A DNA stretch of 64,000 bases from Formosa sp. L2A11 (lineage in GTDB: Bacteria > Bacteroidota > Bacteroidia > Flavobacteriales > Flavobacteriaceae): NCBI RefSeq assembly GCF_009796865.1, contig NZ_CP047028.1, forward strand, positions 310,001 to 374,000. The letters run 5' to 3'. The notes under the pieces were generated by a model. That model did no database searches. It worked only from the letters and a program-made list of their open reading frames with translations, and had not been told where the DNA came from. Positions 29,472 through 40,005 of this stretch are shown here, piece after piece. The position numbers were made by a program, and so were the translations under genes. The stretch's first letter is position 1; every line of letters begins with the position of its first letter.

Positions 29472-30110
29472 ATGGCAATTTGGCAATACCAATTGAACAT
29501 AATACCAAAAAAAGCTATACTTAAAAAGTATGGAGAAATACCAGATACTCTTTTTATCGATTTTATTAATTGGAAAATTTATTGGGAAAATGTAACTTAT
29601 GACAATGGTTATCCAGAACCAAATTTTGAGGATGCAAGAACAATAAAATGGTGGAACAATATTAAACTCGATATTAAAAAAACTTCGGAACAAATTGACC
29701 AATACGTTACACGTGGAGATTGGAATGATGATGGAGAAAGAGGATTTATCGGTTGGAAAGGAAATTCAGAAAAAGAAGAAGATAATGACGCACATATTGC
29801 TTACGACAAGAAAACAAATATAATTTCTGAATTTCAATTTAGAACTGATTTGCGAAATAAAGAAAATGCAATGAAATTTTTAAATGGTATGTTGAATGTA
29901 TGCAGTCAAAATGATTTAATGGTTCTAAATACAGAGGGAATTCTATTCGAACCACAAACTGAATTGATTTTTGAAGATATAAAAAACTCAAATGCTGTGA
30001 AATTCTTTTCTGACCCAATCGAATTTCTTGAAAAAATCGGAAAAGAAGAAGATAAAAGAAAACTTAAAGAAGACAGTTTTTGGTCGAAAATAAAAGCACT
30101 TTTGGAATAA
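29472..30110 (+). CDS. Cassette 3: hypothetical 212-residue protein
   Basis: A soluble, acidic protein starting MAIWQYQLNIIPKKAILKKYG. It is rich in Trp and charged residues (IKWWNNIKL, RGDWNDDGERGFIGWKGN) and ends with an amphipathic helix. It has no signal or membrane segment. The composition resembles small immunity proteins of polymorphic toxin systems, but I do not recognise the family. It fills the whole cassette, with 32 bp before and 10 bp after, as is normal for integron cassettes. Confidence 0.6.
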   Translation: MAIWQYQLNIIPKKAILKKYGEIPDTLFIDFINWKIYWENVTYDNGYPEPNFEDARTIKWWNNIKLDIKKTSEQIDQYVTRGDWNDDGERGFIGWKGNSEKEEDNDAHIAYDKKTNIISEFQFRTDLRNKENAMKFLNGMLNVCSQNDLMVLNTEGILFEPQTELIFEDIKNSNAVKFFSDPIEFLEKIGKEEDKRKLKEDSFWSKIKALLE

Positions 30111-30120
30111 AAAGCCAGAT

Positions 30121-30254
30121 GCCTAACACCGTGTATAATTAATTGCTTTATTGAGCTTACTTGCGAATATTCCTGCGGAATATTCACGGGTTCGTAAAAG
30201 TTTACTAATTTAGTTGCTGAACCACGCAACTAACCATACACAAACACGTTAGGC
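30121..30254 (+). repeat. attC-like site 3 (subfamily C)
   Basis: Intact. It starts GCCTAACACCGTGTATAATT, has the central hairpin GAATATTCCTGCGGAATATTC and ends CATACACAAACACGTTAGGC. The end arms are GTGTAT/ATACAC, a compensated change from subfamilies A and B. R'' matches the start of cassette 3 (GTTAGGC). Confidence 0.85.
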
Positions 30255-30264
30255 AAAAGATAAA

Positions 30265-30963
30265 ATGAAGACGAAAACTAAAATCATAATTGGATTATAT
30301 TTATCAATCTTAATTGTATTGTTGGTTAATTTTATATTTGCAGAAATCAATGAAATTTTTAAATACGGAAATGAAATTGGAGAAATTTTTTCAAATTTAA
30401 GTTTAGCATATATTGCAAGTTTTATTTTTTATAGAATTGTAGTCGTTGAAAGAGAAAAAGAAATTAAGAAAACAGTTAATAAGTCTGTAAATCCATTAAC
30501 GAAAAAACTTCTATTCAATGGTTATTACATTTTAGATGTATTAACTGAAAATGAGAAAAATGATAGATATACTATTCATAAAAAACGAAAAACAATAACT
30601 GAATCTGAATATAAAAAACTTTGTGAAACAATAAATCCAAACTCGCTATCTCGTTTCACTGAACAAATTGACCAACTAAAATTAAAGAAAAATTCTAAAG
30701 TTGAGAGTTTACACATTCAATGTATTAAATCTGTAAAAGAACATTTGGAAAAAATATATACTTTTCTACCTTATCTTGAAGATGAGAATATTGAAATTCT
30801 CAATAAAATTAGAGATAGTAAATTTATAAACTTGGACAATGGAATATTTCTTGCCCGAACAAATACAAACTTTAAAGTCTTTGAAAATTATATGTTTGAA
30901 TACTTTGAATTAATTTTAGAATTGGAAAAATATTATGAACTAAAAATCAAATCCTTTGCCTAA
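30265..30963 (+). CDS. Cassette 4: membrane-anchored hypothetical protein
   Basis: A 232-residue protein with two N-terminal membrane helices (IIIGLYLSILIVLLVNFIF and NLSLAYIASFIFYRIVVV), then a cytoplasmic helical domain rich in Lys and Glu. The layout (two helices plus a soluble coil) is common in small anti-phage and toxin-like membrane proteins, but no family is recognised. The stop codon TAA lies inside the R'' core GCCTAAC, so gene and site overlap. Confidence 0.6.
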   Translation: MKTKTKIIIGLYLSILIVLLVNFIFAEINEIFKYGNEIGEIFSNLSLAYIASFIFYRIVVVEREKEIKKTVNKSVNPLTKKLLFNGYYILDVLTENEKNDRYTIHKKRKTITESEYKKLCETINPNSLSRFTEQIDQLKLKKNSKVESLHIQCIKSVKEHLEKIYTFLPYLEDENIEILNKIRDSKFINLDNGIFLARTNTNFKVFENYMFEYFELILELEKYYELKIKSFA

Positions 30964-31090
30964 CACCATATATAATTTATTGCTGGCTTCTTGCCTACTT
31001 GCGAAAATCCTCGCGGATTTTCTTGGTCAATAATTATTTACTAAATTAGGTGCTTAAACACGCAACAAACCATATATAAACACGTTGTAG
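30958..31090 (+). repeat. attC-like site 4 (subfamily B)
   Basis: Intact, starting GCCTAACACCATATATAATT and ending CATATATAAACACGTTGTAG. The central hairpin is GAAAATCCTCGCGGATTTTC. The end arms (ATATAT/ATATAT) still pair. R'' with preceding bases (TTTGCCTAAC) matches the cassette 4 start GTTAGGCAAA. Confidence 0.85.
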
Positions 31091-31102
31091 TGCATTTGAG
31101 AA

Positions 31103-31714
31103 ATGAATACCGAAACCAAAATATCAAGAACTGATTTAATTGCAAAATGCGACCAATATCTGAATGGAGAACTTAAAAAGTCTGATTTGGAAAATTACGC
31201 ATCGGATTTAATTGGAAAAGATTTCTTCGATTGGGACGACGAAATTATTTCAGACATTATATTTCAATGGGATAGTCAAGAAATCAATTTCCCGATAAAT
31301 AAAAAGAATATCGAATTGTGGAAGCACCAATTAGAAACGGAAGAAAATTTATTAGCGGATTATAATTTATGGAATGTGCATATTGACCGACAAAAAGCAA
31401 TTTGCGAAAAGTATAAGTCAAAATGGAATCCGATAAATAAGAGATTAATGGTAGGTTGCTCAACTGACTTATTATCTGACCCATTAAACGGACTTCGTCA
31501 TCCCAAAGAAGGAATTATTACAACAGGTTGGTATATTTGGAGCGGAGAATGGTCGGATAATGCGGATTTTTTTAAACCAATCTGCGCAGAGCATTTATTA
31601 CAAGAAAAACCTGAATTAATTAAATATCTCGGACTTGATGTCGGATTTAGATTTTTAATTGGAAAAGATAATTACGAAGACGTTTGGTATGACGAAAAAC
31701 TAAAGAACGTCTGA
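31103..31714 (+). CDS. Cassette 5: possible Imm33/DUF2185-like immunity protein
   Basis: A 203-residue soluble protein. The C-terminal half has ITTGWYIWSGEWSDNADFFK and KYLGLDVGFRFLIGKDNYED, patterns that resemble Imm33/DUF2185 immunity proteins of polymorphic toxins. The N-terminal half (RTDLIAKCDQYLNGELKKSD) is helical. No partner toxin is in the cassette. Family assignment is from recalled motifs only, so it is tentative. Confidence 0.5.
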   Translation: MNTETKISRTDLIAKCDQYLNGELKKSDLENYASDLIGKDFFDWDDEIISDIIFQWDSQEINFPINKKNIELWKHQLETEENLLADYNLWNVHIDRQKAICEKYKSKWNPINKRLMVGCSTDLLSDPLNGLRHPKEGIITTGWYIWSGEWSDNADFFKPICAEHLLQEKPELIKYLGLDVGFRFLIGKDNYEDVWYDEKLKNV

Positions 31715-31784
31715 AAAGAAAAAACGCACTACAACACCGGTAATCGTTGCACAAGTCTATAATACATAGTTCAACTATAATAAA

Positions 31785-31815
31785 AAACCGTCTTTAGAGA
31801 CGGTTTCTGTTTTTA
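31785..31815. terminator. Terminator at the transposase 3' end of IS1182 copy 1
   Basis: A hairpin AACCGTCT/AGACGGTT is flanked by A and T runs, so it can stop transcription from both directions. The same structure is at 48093-48123 in copy 2. It may isolate the element from array transcription. Confidence 0.65.
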
Positions 31816-33389
31816 TACAGTTAATATTATAGTTGATTTACAAGGTCTTAAAAGCGTATTAATAGCTTTATAGAGGGTGTTTTTGAGGCTAAAATAAAGC
31901 GCAAGTACTCTTGCATCGCTTTTAGTACGTTTTTCAATAAATTTCATATATTTTTTGAGATTGTAAGCAATAGCGGAGAGTTGCATACATTTATTAGCTT
32001 GCTTGATACCAATAGTATTAACCTTGTTTAACCCCATAAACTGAGTCAGAGTGCCAAATACGGGTTCTACGGTACTTTGCCGTTTTCCTTTCATATAGCG
32101 TCCTTGATTACTTTCTACTCGGGCTATATTCCGCTCGTATTCCTCTCGATAATACGTAACTGTAAATTTCTTTTCTTGAGCTGATTTTCCTAAACATGCT
32201 GTGCGGATTGGACAGTCTATGCACAGCTGTTTTGATCCGCGATATTCCTTCTTTTTGGTATTGTTCTTTTTTTCAACAACACCTTTTTAAACGGTATGGT
32301 TTTACCTTCTGGACAGGTGTAATGATCCTTGTCCTTATCATAAGTAAATCCATCTGGCCCACCTTTATAAGTGCCATGAGCGGGTATAAAACTTTTTAAA
32401 CCTATAGCTTCTAGAAACGCATAATTCTCACCGCTACTATAGCCTGTGTCGGCTACACAATTTTCCCAAACCAGCTGTGATTTCCACAGTCGTTGTTTTA
32501 CACGCTTAACAATATCTGGTAAGTGCTGACTGTCTTTACCGTCTGCATGGTACGCTTTTATATCGCTTATAACATGGTTTGCTGTATCTACAGTAAGCTG
32601 ACTAAGGTAATTAAGTTTTCTTGCTTTACCGGGTTTTACACTAATACGTGCGTCAGGATCTGTGGGACTATAATGTGTTTTGTTACTCGTATAACGACTG
32701 CCTTTAGCACCGGCTCCTGGGCGAGCATCTTGATCTTTTGCCCATTTGGTATTACGGCTTTTTATAGCTTGTAATTCCTTGTGAGATGCAGATAATGTTT
32801 GTTGGTCTTTATCTGCTTTATTTTCTTTAGATTGCCTTAAAGGTTTGTTTTTGTCTCGATTGCTAATGTTACGAATTTGACGTAGGTGATCTTCTAAATC
32901 TGCTTCAGGAATTTTAAGTTCTAAAGTATCCATGGAAGCATTGGCTTTTACAGGAGCAGAATCTATTGTTTGCGTGTGTCCAGCGACCATACCTGCGGAT
33001 ACACAGAGTTCAAAAACCTTTATAAAAACAGATTCAAAAACGTCTTCTGGAAATAATTGTCGTGTACGGCTAATGGTAGAATGCCACGGTAATTCTTCGT
33101 CTATATCATACCCTAAAAAATACAATATATCCAAACGCATGCTACAATGTGCAATAAGCTTGCGATGGCTAGTTATATTTTCTAAATAGCCCACTAAACA
33201 AAGTTTAAAAAACACAATGGGATCGATGCTTTTTTGTCCGCTTGATCCATAGAATTTTTTGGTAGTTTTATAAAGAAAATTAAGATCTATAGCGGTATGA
33301 AGCCGACGGTAGAAATTGGCTTCTGGCACACGTTCGCTAAGTCTAAATTGATTGAATAGCTTCTCTTGATACGTCTTTTTTCCCTGCAT
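31813..33389 (-). pseudogene. IS1182-family transposase, frameshifted
   Basis: Matches the 525-residue transposase of copy 2, but one base is missing in an A-rich stretch near 32275-32282, leaving a 390-residue N-terminal part (33389-32217) and an out-of-frame C-terminal part (from 32094). The last DDE residue lies in the separated C-terminal part, so the protein is inactive. Confidence 0.88.
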
Positions 33390-33460
33390 ACATAAAGATA
33401 AGAAACGTTCGTTTTTTAAGCAATTGCATTACTACTTTTTTCTTAACTTGTGCAACAGGC

Positions 33461-33587
33461 ACACCGTATAAAAATAATTGCGGTTTAGTGCTTAATCAAA
33501 GGTTGTTGCGTGTTTGTTACGTCTGATTTTCCTTCGGAAAATCCTCGCATACAAACCCGCAACTATTCTTATACATAAACGTTGGCA
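33461..33587 (+). repeat. attC-like site 5 (subfamily A), right part
   Basis: R'' (CACTACAACACCG, 31727-31739) is left of the IS1182. This part starts ACACCGTATAAAAATAATTG, has the central hairpin GATTTTCCTTCGGAAAATC and ends CTTATACATAAACGTTGGC. The end arms are GTATAA/TTATAC. Confidence 0.85.
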
Positions 33588-33619
33588 TTCATTGAAAAAC
33601 GAACATAAAAACAAAAAAT

Positions 33620-33814
33620 ATGATAAAAAGAAACATCTCATCAATCTTGATAATAATAGCAATGACTTTAAATATATTGAATTTTAATTTTTCAAATTTC
33701 AATCTTGAATCAAAAAAAACTTGGTTGTTTTTAGGTGCTTCAATAATTATTATTGCTTCGATAATATTAATGTTTATAAACGAAAATAAAAACAATAAAA
33801 AGATTTCTGAATAG
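33620..33814 (+). CDS. Cassette 6: 64-residue membrane protein
   Basis: Two predicted membrane helices (SSILIIIAMTLNILNFNF and TWLFLGASIIIIASIILMFI) and a charged tail (NENKNNKKISE). The cassette leader GTTGGCATTCATTGAAAAAC and the 3' non-coding tail (33815-34026, with TTCGGAATTGCC) resemble those of cassettes 1 and 13, so the three are probably diverged relatives. Function unknown. Confidence 0.6.
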   Translation: MIKRNISSILIIIAMTLNILNFNFSNFNLESKKTWLFLGASIIIIASIILMFINENKNNKKISE

Positions 33815-34517
33815 TAAAAACTAAACAGATTTTCAGCAAGTTGAGGAATCGGAAATTGAATTAATAAACAAAGAACTTAACTGAATGTGGAATTTAGCCA
33901 GATTCGGAATTGCCAACCAAATCGGAATTGAAAACATTTGCGGAATAAATCGCTGAACGAATTCACTCAAACGCTGGAAAAAAAAATTAAGCCGAATAAT
34001 TAAAAGTCTGAATATAAACAACGAAATGCCAATAACTAAGTATTCGGCTCGCCGATAGGCCAGAGCTGAATATTGTGTTGACGAAGTCGGCAGAAGATGT
34101 CTCTTATGGGGAAAACGATGTGTTTAGGGAAGGATGCTTTGGTAATCGATTGTAGTTTACATGTTTAAACTACGCTGATCAGTCTTTATTTGGAAGAGAT
34201 TGTTTCTTTTTTCGGTAACACTTAATATAATTTCACTTTATAATGGCTTAAATTTTAAGTTTAGCCATTGAGAGGTCTGTCCGCGCTTGCAGATTGTTTT
34301 TTTTAATTGACCCTATTTAATTTTTTATCTCTTAATAATACCCTCCAATTTTCGGGAGGACCACGATCGTTAAATAGTAGTATGGTATGTAGTTTTCCTT
34401 TTTTACAAACGGGACAACGACGGTGTAAAACAGGTTCGACTGTTTTAATACTCACTATCTTTTTACAAGCCAGTTCGGCTTGTAGTCTCGGTAATTTCTC
34501 TTTTTTCCAGCTGCTGC

Positions 34518-35439
34518 TTAAAATACCGTAATGCCGTATGCGTGTAAAGCCTTGGGTAAAATATGCAAAGCAAAGCGTCTAACAAATTCTTCACTGGACA
34601 AAGTCAACTTTATCTTTTTAGCTTGGTGCCGGTAATCTTTCGCGGTAAAAGTCACCGTTTTATTTTCACGATCTACAGCAATAATACGATGGTTACTTAT
34701 TGCAATTTTATGCGTGTATCTGCCTAGATATTCAATAACATATTTTGGACTTCTAAAAGATTGTTTCGCATAGATCACCCATTTTTTACTGTACACTGTA
34801 TTATAAACTTTCTTTGGGATTTTTACTTCACTTTTCCTAAGTTCAGAGATAAATTTAGCCTTAAACACCTTGCTCATAGATTTTACATTGAATAGATATT
34901 TACCTTTATTTTTTGCACTTTTCCATGTCCCTGATTTACGCCATCCACCGCCAGGAACAATACAATGCAAGTGCGGATGTAGGCTCATGTTTTGTCCCCA
35001 GGTATGAAGTATAGCAATCATACCCAGTTTAGCGCCCAAGTGTTTGGGGTTGTCTCCAAACTGTTGCAGGGTTTGCCATGCGGTTCTAAAAAACTGCTAT
35101 AAATTACTTTACCATGACTCAGGCGTAGGTATTAAACTCACTTGGAAGCGTAAAAACGATATGAAAATAAGGCACATTTAATAGTTCGCCTTCTCTGGCT
35201 TTTATCCACTGTTCACGTTTGTGTCCCTGGCATGTTGGGCAATGTCTATTTCTGCAACTGTTATAACTAATGTGTAAGGCTTGGCAACAATCGCATTTAT
35301 CAATATGGCCACCCATAGCTTTGGTGCGACACCTTCTTATGGCTTGTAACCCACGGTAATGCCAAGAGGTCAGACTCAATGTTTTGAGCTGTAGCTGTTC
35401 CATTTCTAAAATGTCAGCTACTTTATGTTTACAAAACAT
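34518..35439 (-). pseudogene. IS91-like transposase, broken
   Basis: Fragments of the 379-residue protein intact in copy 2: the zinc-ribbon N-terminus (35439-35119) and the HUH region (35039-34518). Short deletions near 35088-35092 and 35128 and a one-base loss near 34553 break the frame. Confidence 0.85.
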
Positions 35440-36243
35440 TAATCGTAAAGTTTATCCAAGGGAGAAAATTTGGAACCACTAGGCAAATTGGCAACATGAA
35501 GATACGTGAGTGTCATCTCGATATGTGCATGTCCAAGAAGTTCCTTTAAACTGACGATATCAACACCATACTCTAATAAATGTGTAGCAAACGTGTGCCG
35601 TAAAGTATGGGCAGTTATCTGTTTAGAACTCCCTATTTTACTTCTGTTTTCTTTAATAATCCAGCGTATACCGTTGGTGGTTAATCCGCGTGATTCTCCA
35701 GCTTTAGAAACTTGGCTATTAAAAAGATGTCCCTGAGGGTTTTCTGTTGTGATGTATTTTTTTAATCCCCTAATCAGAAGCGGACTCAAAGGCACATAGC
35801 GATCTATTTTTTTTTTTCTTAGGAATAAACACGGTTTTACGCTCAAAATCGAGATCAGATAATTTAACAGCGCAGAGTTCGTAGCTACGCAGTCCACAAC
35901 CGTAAAGCATACCTATTATCAAACGATGCTTAAGATATTTAGGCGCTTTTAAAAGGCGCTTAACTTCCTCTTTATTTAGAACACATGGTAGTTTAATATC
36001 TCTTTTAATTTGAGGAAGCGCTACACGTTTGGCTTCCATGCCCATCACTTTGTAGGCTGCTCTGAGTCCGAAAATGGTGTGTTTAAAGAAACTCTCGGAA
36101 GGTGTTTTGTGAAGTTTTGGCATGGTAAAGATAGTTCTGAACGTGTTCTACCGATAGTTTTTCAGGACTTCGGTTGTAATGCAAAGCTAAGTGTGCCAAG
36201 CACCGGAGATAGTTGTTTAAAGTGCTTTTGGCTTTGCCATTAA
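35439..36243 (-). pseudogene. Tyrosine recombinase of IS91-like copy 1, broken
   Basis: Corresponds to the 254-residue recombinase of copy 2. Changes near 35809-35820 (a T run replacing a CC) and missing bases near 36118-36124 separate the N-terminal part from the HTLRHTFATHLL catalytic half. Confidence 0.85.
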
Positions 36244-36449
36244 TAGAGAAACTCTGTTCGAGTTTGGTTTGAAGATGACTGAAATCCTTTACATCTGAAA
36301 AGGCGCGTTCAGCAATGGTTTTACTTTTTTTTAAACATAATAATAGATTTAAAATTTACCCATAAGTTAATAAATCTATTACTTTTACAAAAGAACAACT
36401 TATTCTGAATCAGTCAGGAGGGCTTCCGACCGATAGGGAGGATTCGTTC

Positions 36450-36577
36450 AACACCGTATAAAAATAATTGCGGTTTAGTGCTTAATCAAAGGTCGTTGCG
36501 TGTTTGTAACGTCTGATTTTCCTTCGGAAAATCCTCGCATACAAACCCGCAACTATTCTTATACATAAACGTTGTAA
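36450..36577 (+). repeat. attC-like site 6 (subfamily A), right part
   Basis: Starts AACACCGTATAAAAATAATT directly after the IS91-like end and ends CTTATACATAAACGTTGTAA. It is almost identical to sites 5, 7 and 13. R'' is on the far side of the element at 34026-34032. Confidence 0.85.
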
Positions 36578-36604
36578 AACATTTAAGACAAACATTACGC
36601 TGAA

Positions 36605-37156
36605 TTGAAAAAACTCAAATCTGACTTCTCAATAAACGAAATTGGAACATTAAGATTCTATAGCGGAATTATTGTTGGAATCGGATATTGTTTAATTTTT
36701 AACACTCTACTGCGAATAACTTTAAGGCTTTGTAATATTGGAGACAATATAGAAGCAATGAATTGGTTGAATATCATAAACTATGAGTTTTCGGCTTATT
36801 ATTTGACTTTAATCGGAATTGCTTCTGTTGGATTTTCTTTTTGCTTTACGACTTATTTGTGGATGAGTAAACCATTTGCAACAAACAGAAGAAAAACATT
36901 GAAATTAAGAATGGCTCAAATTAATCCGATTTGGATTTTATTTGGAACATTACTTTTTCTATTACGAATGTTTTGGTTTATTGCTGGTGTCGATTTGACA
37001 ATTGAAAAAGACTTTGCGTATTTGGGATTTATGATTCCAATTTTCATTTATTTGTATTGTTGGAATTTAATTTCGGATATTTATAAAAGTAAAAAACCGT
37101 TTCTGATAACTTCGCTGATTATTATAATTATCGGAATTATCTTGAGCGGAATTTAG
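36605..37156 (+). CDS. Cassette 7: membrane protein, unknown
   Basis: A 183-residue protein with about five membrane helices (GIIVGIGYCLIFNTLLRITL, YYLTLIGIASVGFSFCFTTY, WILFGTLLFLLRMFWFIAGV, LGFMIPIFIYLYCWNLI, FLITSLIIIIIGIILSGI). The frame opens with TTG, and no better start lies before the first helix. No family is recognised. The cassette ends 18 bp after the stop. Confidence 0.6.
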   Translation: MKKLKSDFSINEIGTLRFYSGIIVGIGYCLIFNTLLRITLRLCNIGDNIEAMNWLNIINYEFSAYYLTLIGIASVGFSFCFTTYLWMSKPFATNRRKTLKLRMAQINPIWILFGTLLFLLRMFWFIAGVDLTIEKDFAYLGFMIPIFIYLYCWNLISDIYKSKKPFLITSLIIIIIGIILSGI

Positions 37157-37180
37157 AAAGTGAAATAAAAACGTTTTACA

Positions 37181-39035
37181 ATCGAGTAGACGGGTGACAA
37201 CTTAAAAGTCGTCACTGCGCCTCTCACACCACCGTACGTACGGGTCTCGTATACGGCGGTTCACCAAATTGAAGTTTGCGTATTATTAATGTAATCTAAC
37301 AAAGGTTTATACCCTTTTCGTTTAAGTCTAGAAACTGTAATAGTCGTCTTTAAAATAGGACTTTGAGCAACTGCCCAGCCTCCCATTCTGGTGCGACTCC
37401 AAGCATAGGCTTGTCCGATTTCTATACCTAATTGAATGAGGTTTTTACGTTTCCGCTCTAGCTTTTTCCAATCATGCCAAATACAATAGCGCAACCGATT
37501 TCTTAGCCACTCATCTAGCTTTTTAACTTTTGCATAGATGTTCGTTAAGCGGTAATTATTCATCCAGCCTCGACAGACTTGATTAAGCCGTTCCAGACGT
37601 TCTAACAACGACATGGGTTTGGTTTTCTTGGTGATACTTTTCAGGTTACGTTTAAACTTTGCCCAACCTTTCTTGGCTACCACAAGTACATATTGTCCTT
37701 TGACTCCCTTTTTATAAACAGGTACAAAACCATGTCCGAGTAACTCAAAGTTTACAGGTCTGCAGATGCCACTTTTGGCTTTATTTATAGGTAGTTTAAG
37801 CCTATCTCTTAAAAAGACAAACAGTTTATTTCCTATAGTTTTTGCCTCGCTTTTACTTTTTGCGTAAACGCTAAAGTCGTCTGCGTAGCGCACATAGCGC
37901 AAGCCCATACTTTTCATTTCTTTATCCAAAACATCTAAAATAATGTTAGATAATAAGGGACTAATGGGGCTACCTTGCGGGATACCTTTTCTGCGCTTTT
38001 TGAGTGTTCCATCTATTAAGATGGGAGCTCTTAACCATTTTCGGATTAATCGCAAGGTGGTTGGACATTTTACTTTGCGGTAGATAAGTTGAAGTAAAAT
38101 ACAGTGGTCTACTTCATCAAAGAATCCTTGCAAATCAATATCTACAATATCTTGGTAACCAGAATTGATATACCCTTGAGCTTGTAATACTGCTTTTTGG
38201 ATGTTCTTTTGTGGGCGAAATCCATAACTAACGGGCTCAAAATCATATTCAAAATGAACCATTAATTGTTGGCTTACCGCCTGTTGTAGCCACCTATCTA
38301 CTACCGTTGGTATTCCTAATAGTCGGGTTTTACCCTGTCCTTTTGGAATCTTTACTCCTAAAATTGAATTTGGAACATAGCTATTTGTGCGAATAGCAGA
38401 TAATATAAGCGAACGGTTTTCTAATATGTATGCCGAAAGTGCCGTTGTTTTCATACCATCTACGCCGCTCGCACCTTTATTGCGCTCCACTTGGCGTGTT
38501 GCTTTATAAAGATTTGTTGCTTCTAATACCTGTTCAATCATAGATTCAATAATTCGTGTACTCCTGTTGGTTTAAAACTAGGCTAGCTAAGCATCCTAAT
38601 CGAATTCCAACGTAATTTAATGTTCTGTCCTTCCTTACCCGTGAGACCTGTACAATTCTTGTTGCACCTCGTTTCCTGTAAGTACTATGACTTTTGCTGA
38701 CTTCTCTACATAACCAACTCGTAGTTGTAGAGACCTCCCCAGGTAATGGCATCTTCTTTCCCTCAATTCCTGCCGTATCTACATACTTACCCTTTTGTTA
38801 ATCTTAGGGCGTTACAATGATGTGGTTGCTTACCCGAGTAAATATGCCTCTGTATACGATTTCTGTTCGTCAGTACCGAGTTTTGTAGTTCCGCTTCCTT
38901 CAGATAAAACCTCACGGTTTTCACCCTTGCGACTTACTAATGCTTCAGAACGTTACTCCTGCGCACAAGGGACTTGCACCCTCTAGATTAATTATTTACC
39001 TTTCGGTAAATAAAAGATGCCCATGCTGGGCACAC
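37181..39035 (-). mobile_element. Group II intron 2, intact, in attC-like site 7
   Basis: An 1855-bp intron with the same ends as intron 1 (GTGTGCCC...CTCGAT on the minus strand), inserted between GTTTTACA and ACACCG. It is the only copy in the window with an uninterrupted RT, so it is the likely driver of the whole family. The 5' ribozyme region is at about 38545-39035 and domains V-VI at about 37181-37265. Confidence 0.88.
37261..38541 (-). CDS. ltrA: Group II intron reverse transcriptase/maturase (class C-like)
   Basis: A 426-residue RT with RKGIPQGSPISPLLSNI and the catalytic VRYADDFSVYAK, followed by a maturase (domain X) region with LERLERLNQVCRGWMNNYRL. There is no C-terminal endonuclease domain, in line with class C introns that invade single-stranded or hairpin DNA. 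The protein helps splicing and reverse-transcribes the intron into new attC-like sites. The frameshifted copies in introns 1 and 3 are more than 95% alike by eye. Confidence 0.9.
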   Translation of the reverse strand: MIEQVLEATNLYKATRQVERNKGASGVDGMKTTALSAYILENRSLILSAIRTNSYVPNSILGVKIPKGQGKTRLLGIPTVVDRWLQQAVSQQLMVHFEYDFEPVSYGFRPQKNIQKAVLQAQGYINSGYQDIVDIDLQGFFDEVDHCILLQLIYRKVKCPTTLRLIRKWLRAPILIDGTLKKRRKGIPQGSPISPLLSNIILDVLDKEMKSMGLRYVRYADDFSVYAKSKSEAKTIGNKLFVFLRDRLKLPINKAKSGICRPVNFELLGHGFVPVYKKGVKGQYVLVVAKKGWAKFKRNLKSITKKTKPMSLLERLERLNQVCRGWMNNYRLTNIYAKVKKLDEWLRNRLRYCIWHDWKKLERKRKNLIQLGIEIGQAYAWSRTRMGGWAVAQSPILKTTITVSRLKRKGYKPLLDYINNTQTSIW

Positions 39036-39162
39036 ACACCGTATAAAAATAATTGCGGTTTAGTGCTTAACCAAAGGTCGTTGCGTGTTTGTAACGTCTG
39101 ATTTTCCTTCGGAAAATCCTCGCATACAAACCCGCAACTATTCTTATACATAAACGTTACCA
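39036..39162 (+). repeat. attC-like site 7 (subfamily A), right part
   Basis: Starts ACACCGTATAAAAATAATTG and ends CTTATACATAAACGTTACCA. R'' (GTTTTACA, 37173-37180) is left of intron 2 and matches the cassette 7 start GTTGTAAAAC. Confidence 0.85.
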
Positions 39163-39189
39163 CACATTAAAAACTGAACTCAATAACAG

Positions 39190-39993
39190 ATGAATATATT
39201 TAAAAAACTATTTGGAAAAACTGACAAACCAAAGATTGAGGTTGAGAATTATTCAGATTCTATTGATATTGAAAAGGAATATGAAAGCACTATAAAATTA
39301 CTTGACAAATTCAAGAAAAAAGCTTTCTTGCCAACTACTAAAGAAAGTGGGAATACATTTTCTGAGAAATCAAAAATAGGTGGATTTCCTTATTTGAGGA
39401 ACGAAAATGATTGGCCAAAATGTCCGAATTGCAAAAAGAATATGCAACTATTTCTTCAATTAAACCTTCAGGAATTACCAGAAGATAAAAAACAAGGTTT
39501 AATTCAGCTATTTTATTGCACTACAAGTGAACCTTTGTGCGAATCTGATTTAGAAGCGTTTTTCCCTTTTTCCAAATCTGTAGAATGTAGAAAAATTGAA
39601 ATCAATGGAGAATCTGCTTCTATCAAACCACAGATAGACGAATTATTTAATGAAAAACTAATTACCGAATGGACTTTTAAAGATGACTATCCGCATCCAG
39701 AAGAATATGACCAATTAGGAATTGAACTGGATTTAGATGATGATGTTTATGAATTAATGGAAGAAAGAGGAATTGGATTACCTATAGAAAAAGACAAATT
39801 ATATGGTTGGCCATATTGGATACAATCTGTTGAATATCCGTTTGACCGAAAAACAGAAAAACAAATGGAATTACTATTTCAATTTGATTCCGAAGATAAT
39901 TTACCATATATGTTTGGAGATGCTGGAATTGGTCATTTAACACAAAGTCCTGATAATGAAAATGAATTAGGCTTTGGTTGGGCTTGTTCGTAG
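39190..39993 (+). CDS. Cassette 8: DUF1963 (YwqG-like) protein
   Basis: A 267-residue soluble protein with KIGGFPYLRNENDWPKCPNC near residue 58, MQLFLQLNLQELP, and the C-terminal MFGDAGIGHLTQSPDNENEL and FGWACS, which are the typical DUF1963 stretches. CPNC may bind metal. DUF1963 proteins occur in toxin-immunity and other variable loci; no biochemical function is established. The cassette is compact, with 34 bp before and 12 bp after the gene. Confidence 0.8.
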   Translation: MNIFKKLFGKTDKPKIEVENYSDSIDIEKEYESTIKLLDKFKKKAFLPTTKESGNTFSEKSKIGGFPYLRNENDWPKCPNCKKNMQLFLQLNLQELPEDKKQGLIQLFYCTTSEPLCESDLEAFFPFSKSVECRKIEINGESASIKPQIDELFNEKLITEWTFKDDYPHPEEYDQLGIELDLDDDVYELMEERGIGLPIEKDKLYGWPYWIQSVEYPFDRKTEKQMELLFQFDSEDNLPYMFGDAGIGHLTQSPDNENELGFGWACS

Positions 39994-40005
39994 AAAAATA
40001 ACGTG

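Larger units (their letters stand above)
31740..33460 (-). mobile_element. IS1182-family insertion sequence, copy 1 (inactive), in attC-like site 5
   Basis: A 1721-bp element flanked by ACACCG repeats (31734-31739 and 33461-33466), a 6-bp target duplication made from the conserved start of the attC-like site. Terminal inverted repeats TTGCACAAGT/ACTTGTGCAA lie just inside each end. It is nearly identical to the copy at 48048 but lacks one base in its transposase gene. Confidence 0.85.
34033..36449 (-). mobile_element. IS91-like element with tyrosine recombinase, copy 1 (decayed), in attC-like site 6
   Basis: About 2.4 kb from TAACTAAG to GATTCGTTC. It splits the site after R'' bases ATGCCAA (34026-34032), before CACCG. 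The left end has a subterminal hairpin TATTCGGCTC/GAGCTGAATA, as on IS91 (HUH) elements; the right end carries CCGATAGGGAGGATTCGTTC. Both genes are broken. Confidence 0.75.

Noticed and set aside
32523-33189. 83- and 85-codon ORFs in IS1182 copies
   Set aside because: Antisense to the transposase gene.
34307-34531. 74- and 76-codon plus-strand ORFs in the IS91-like copies
   Set aside because: They are antisense shadows of the transposase and recombinase genes; the same applies in the other two copies.
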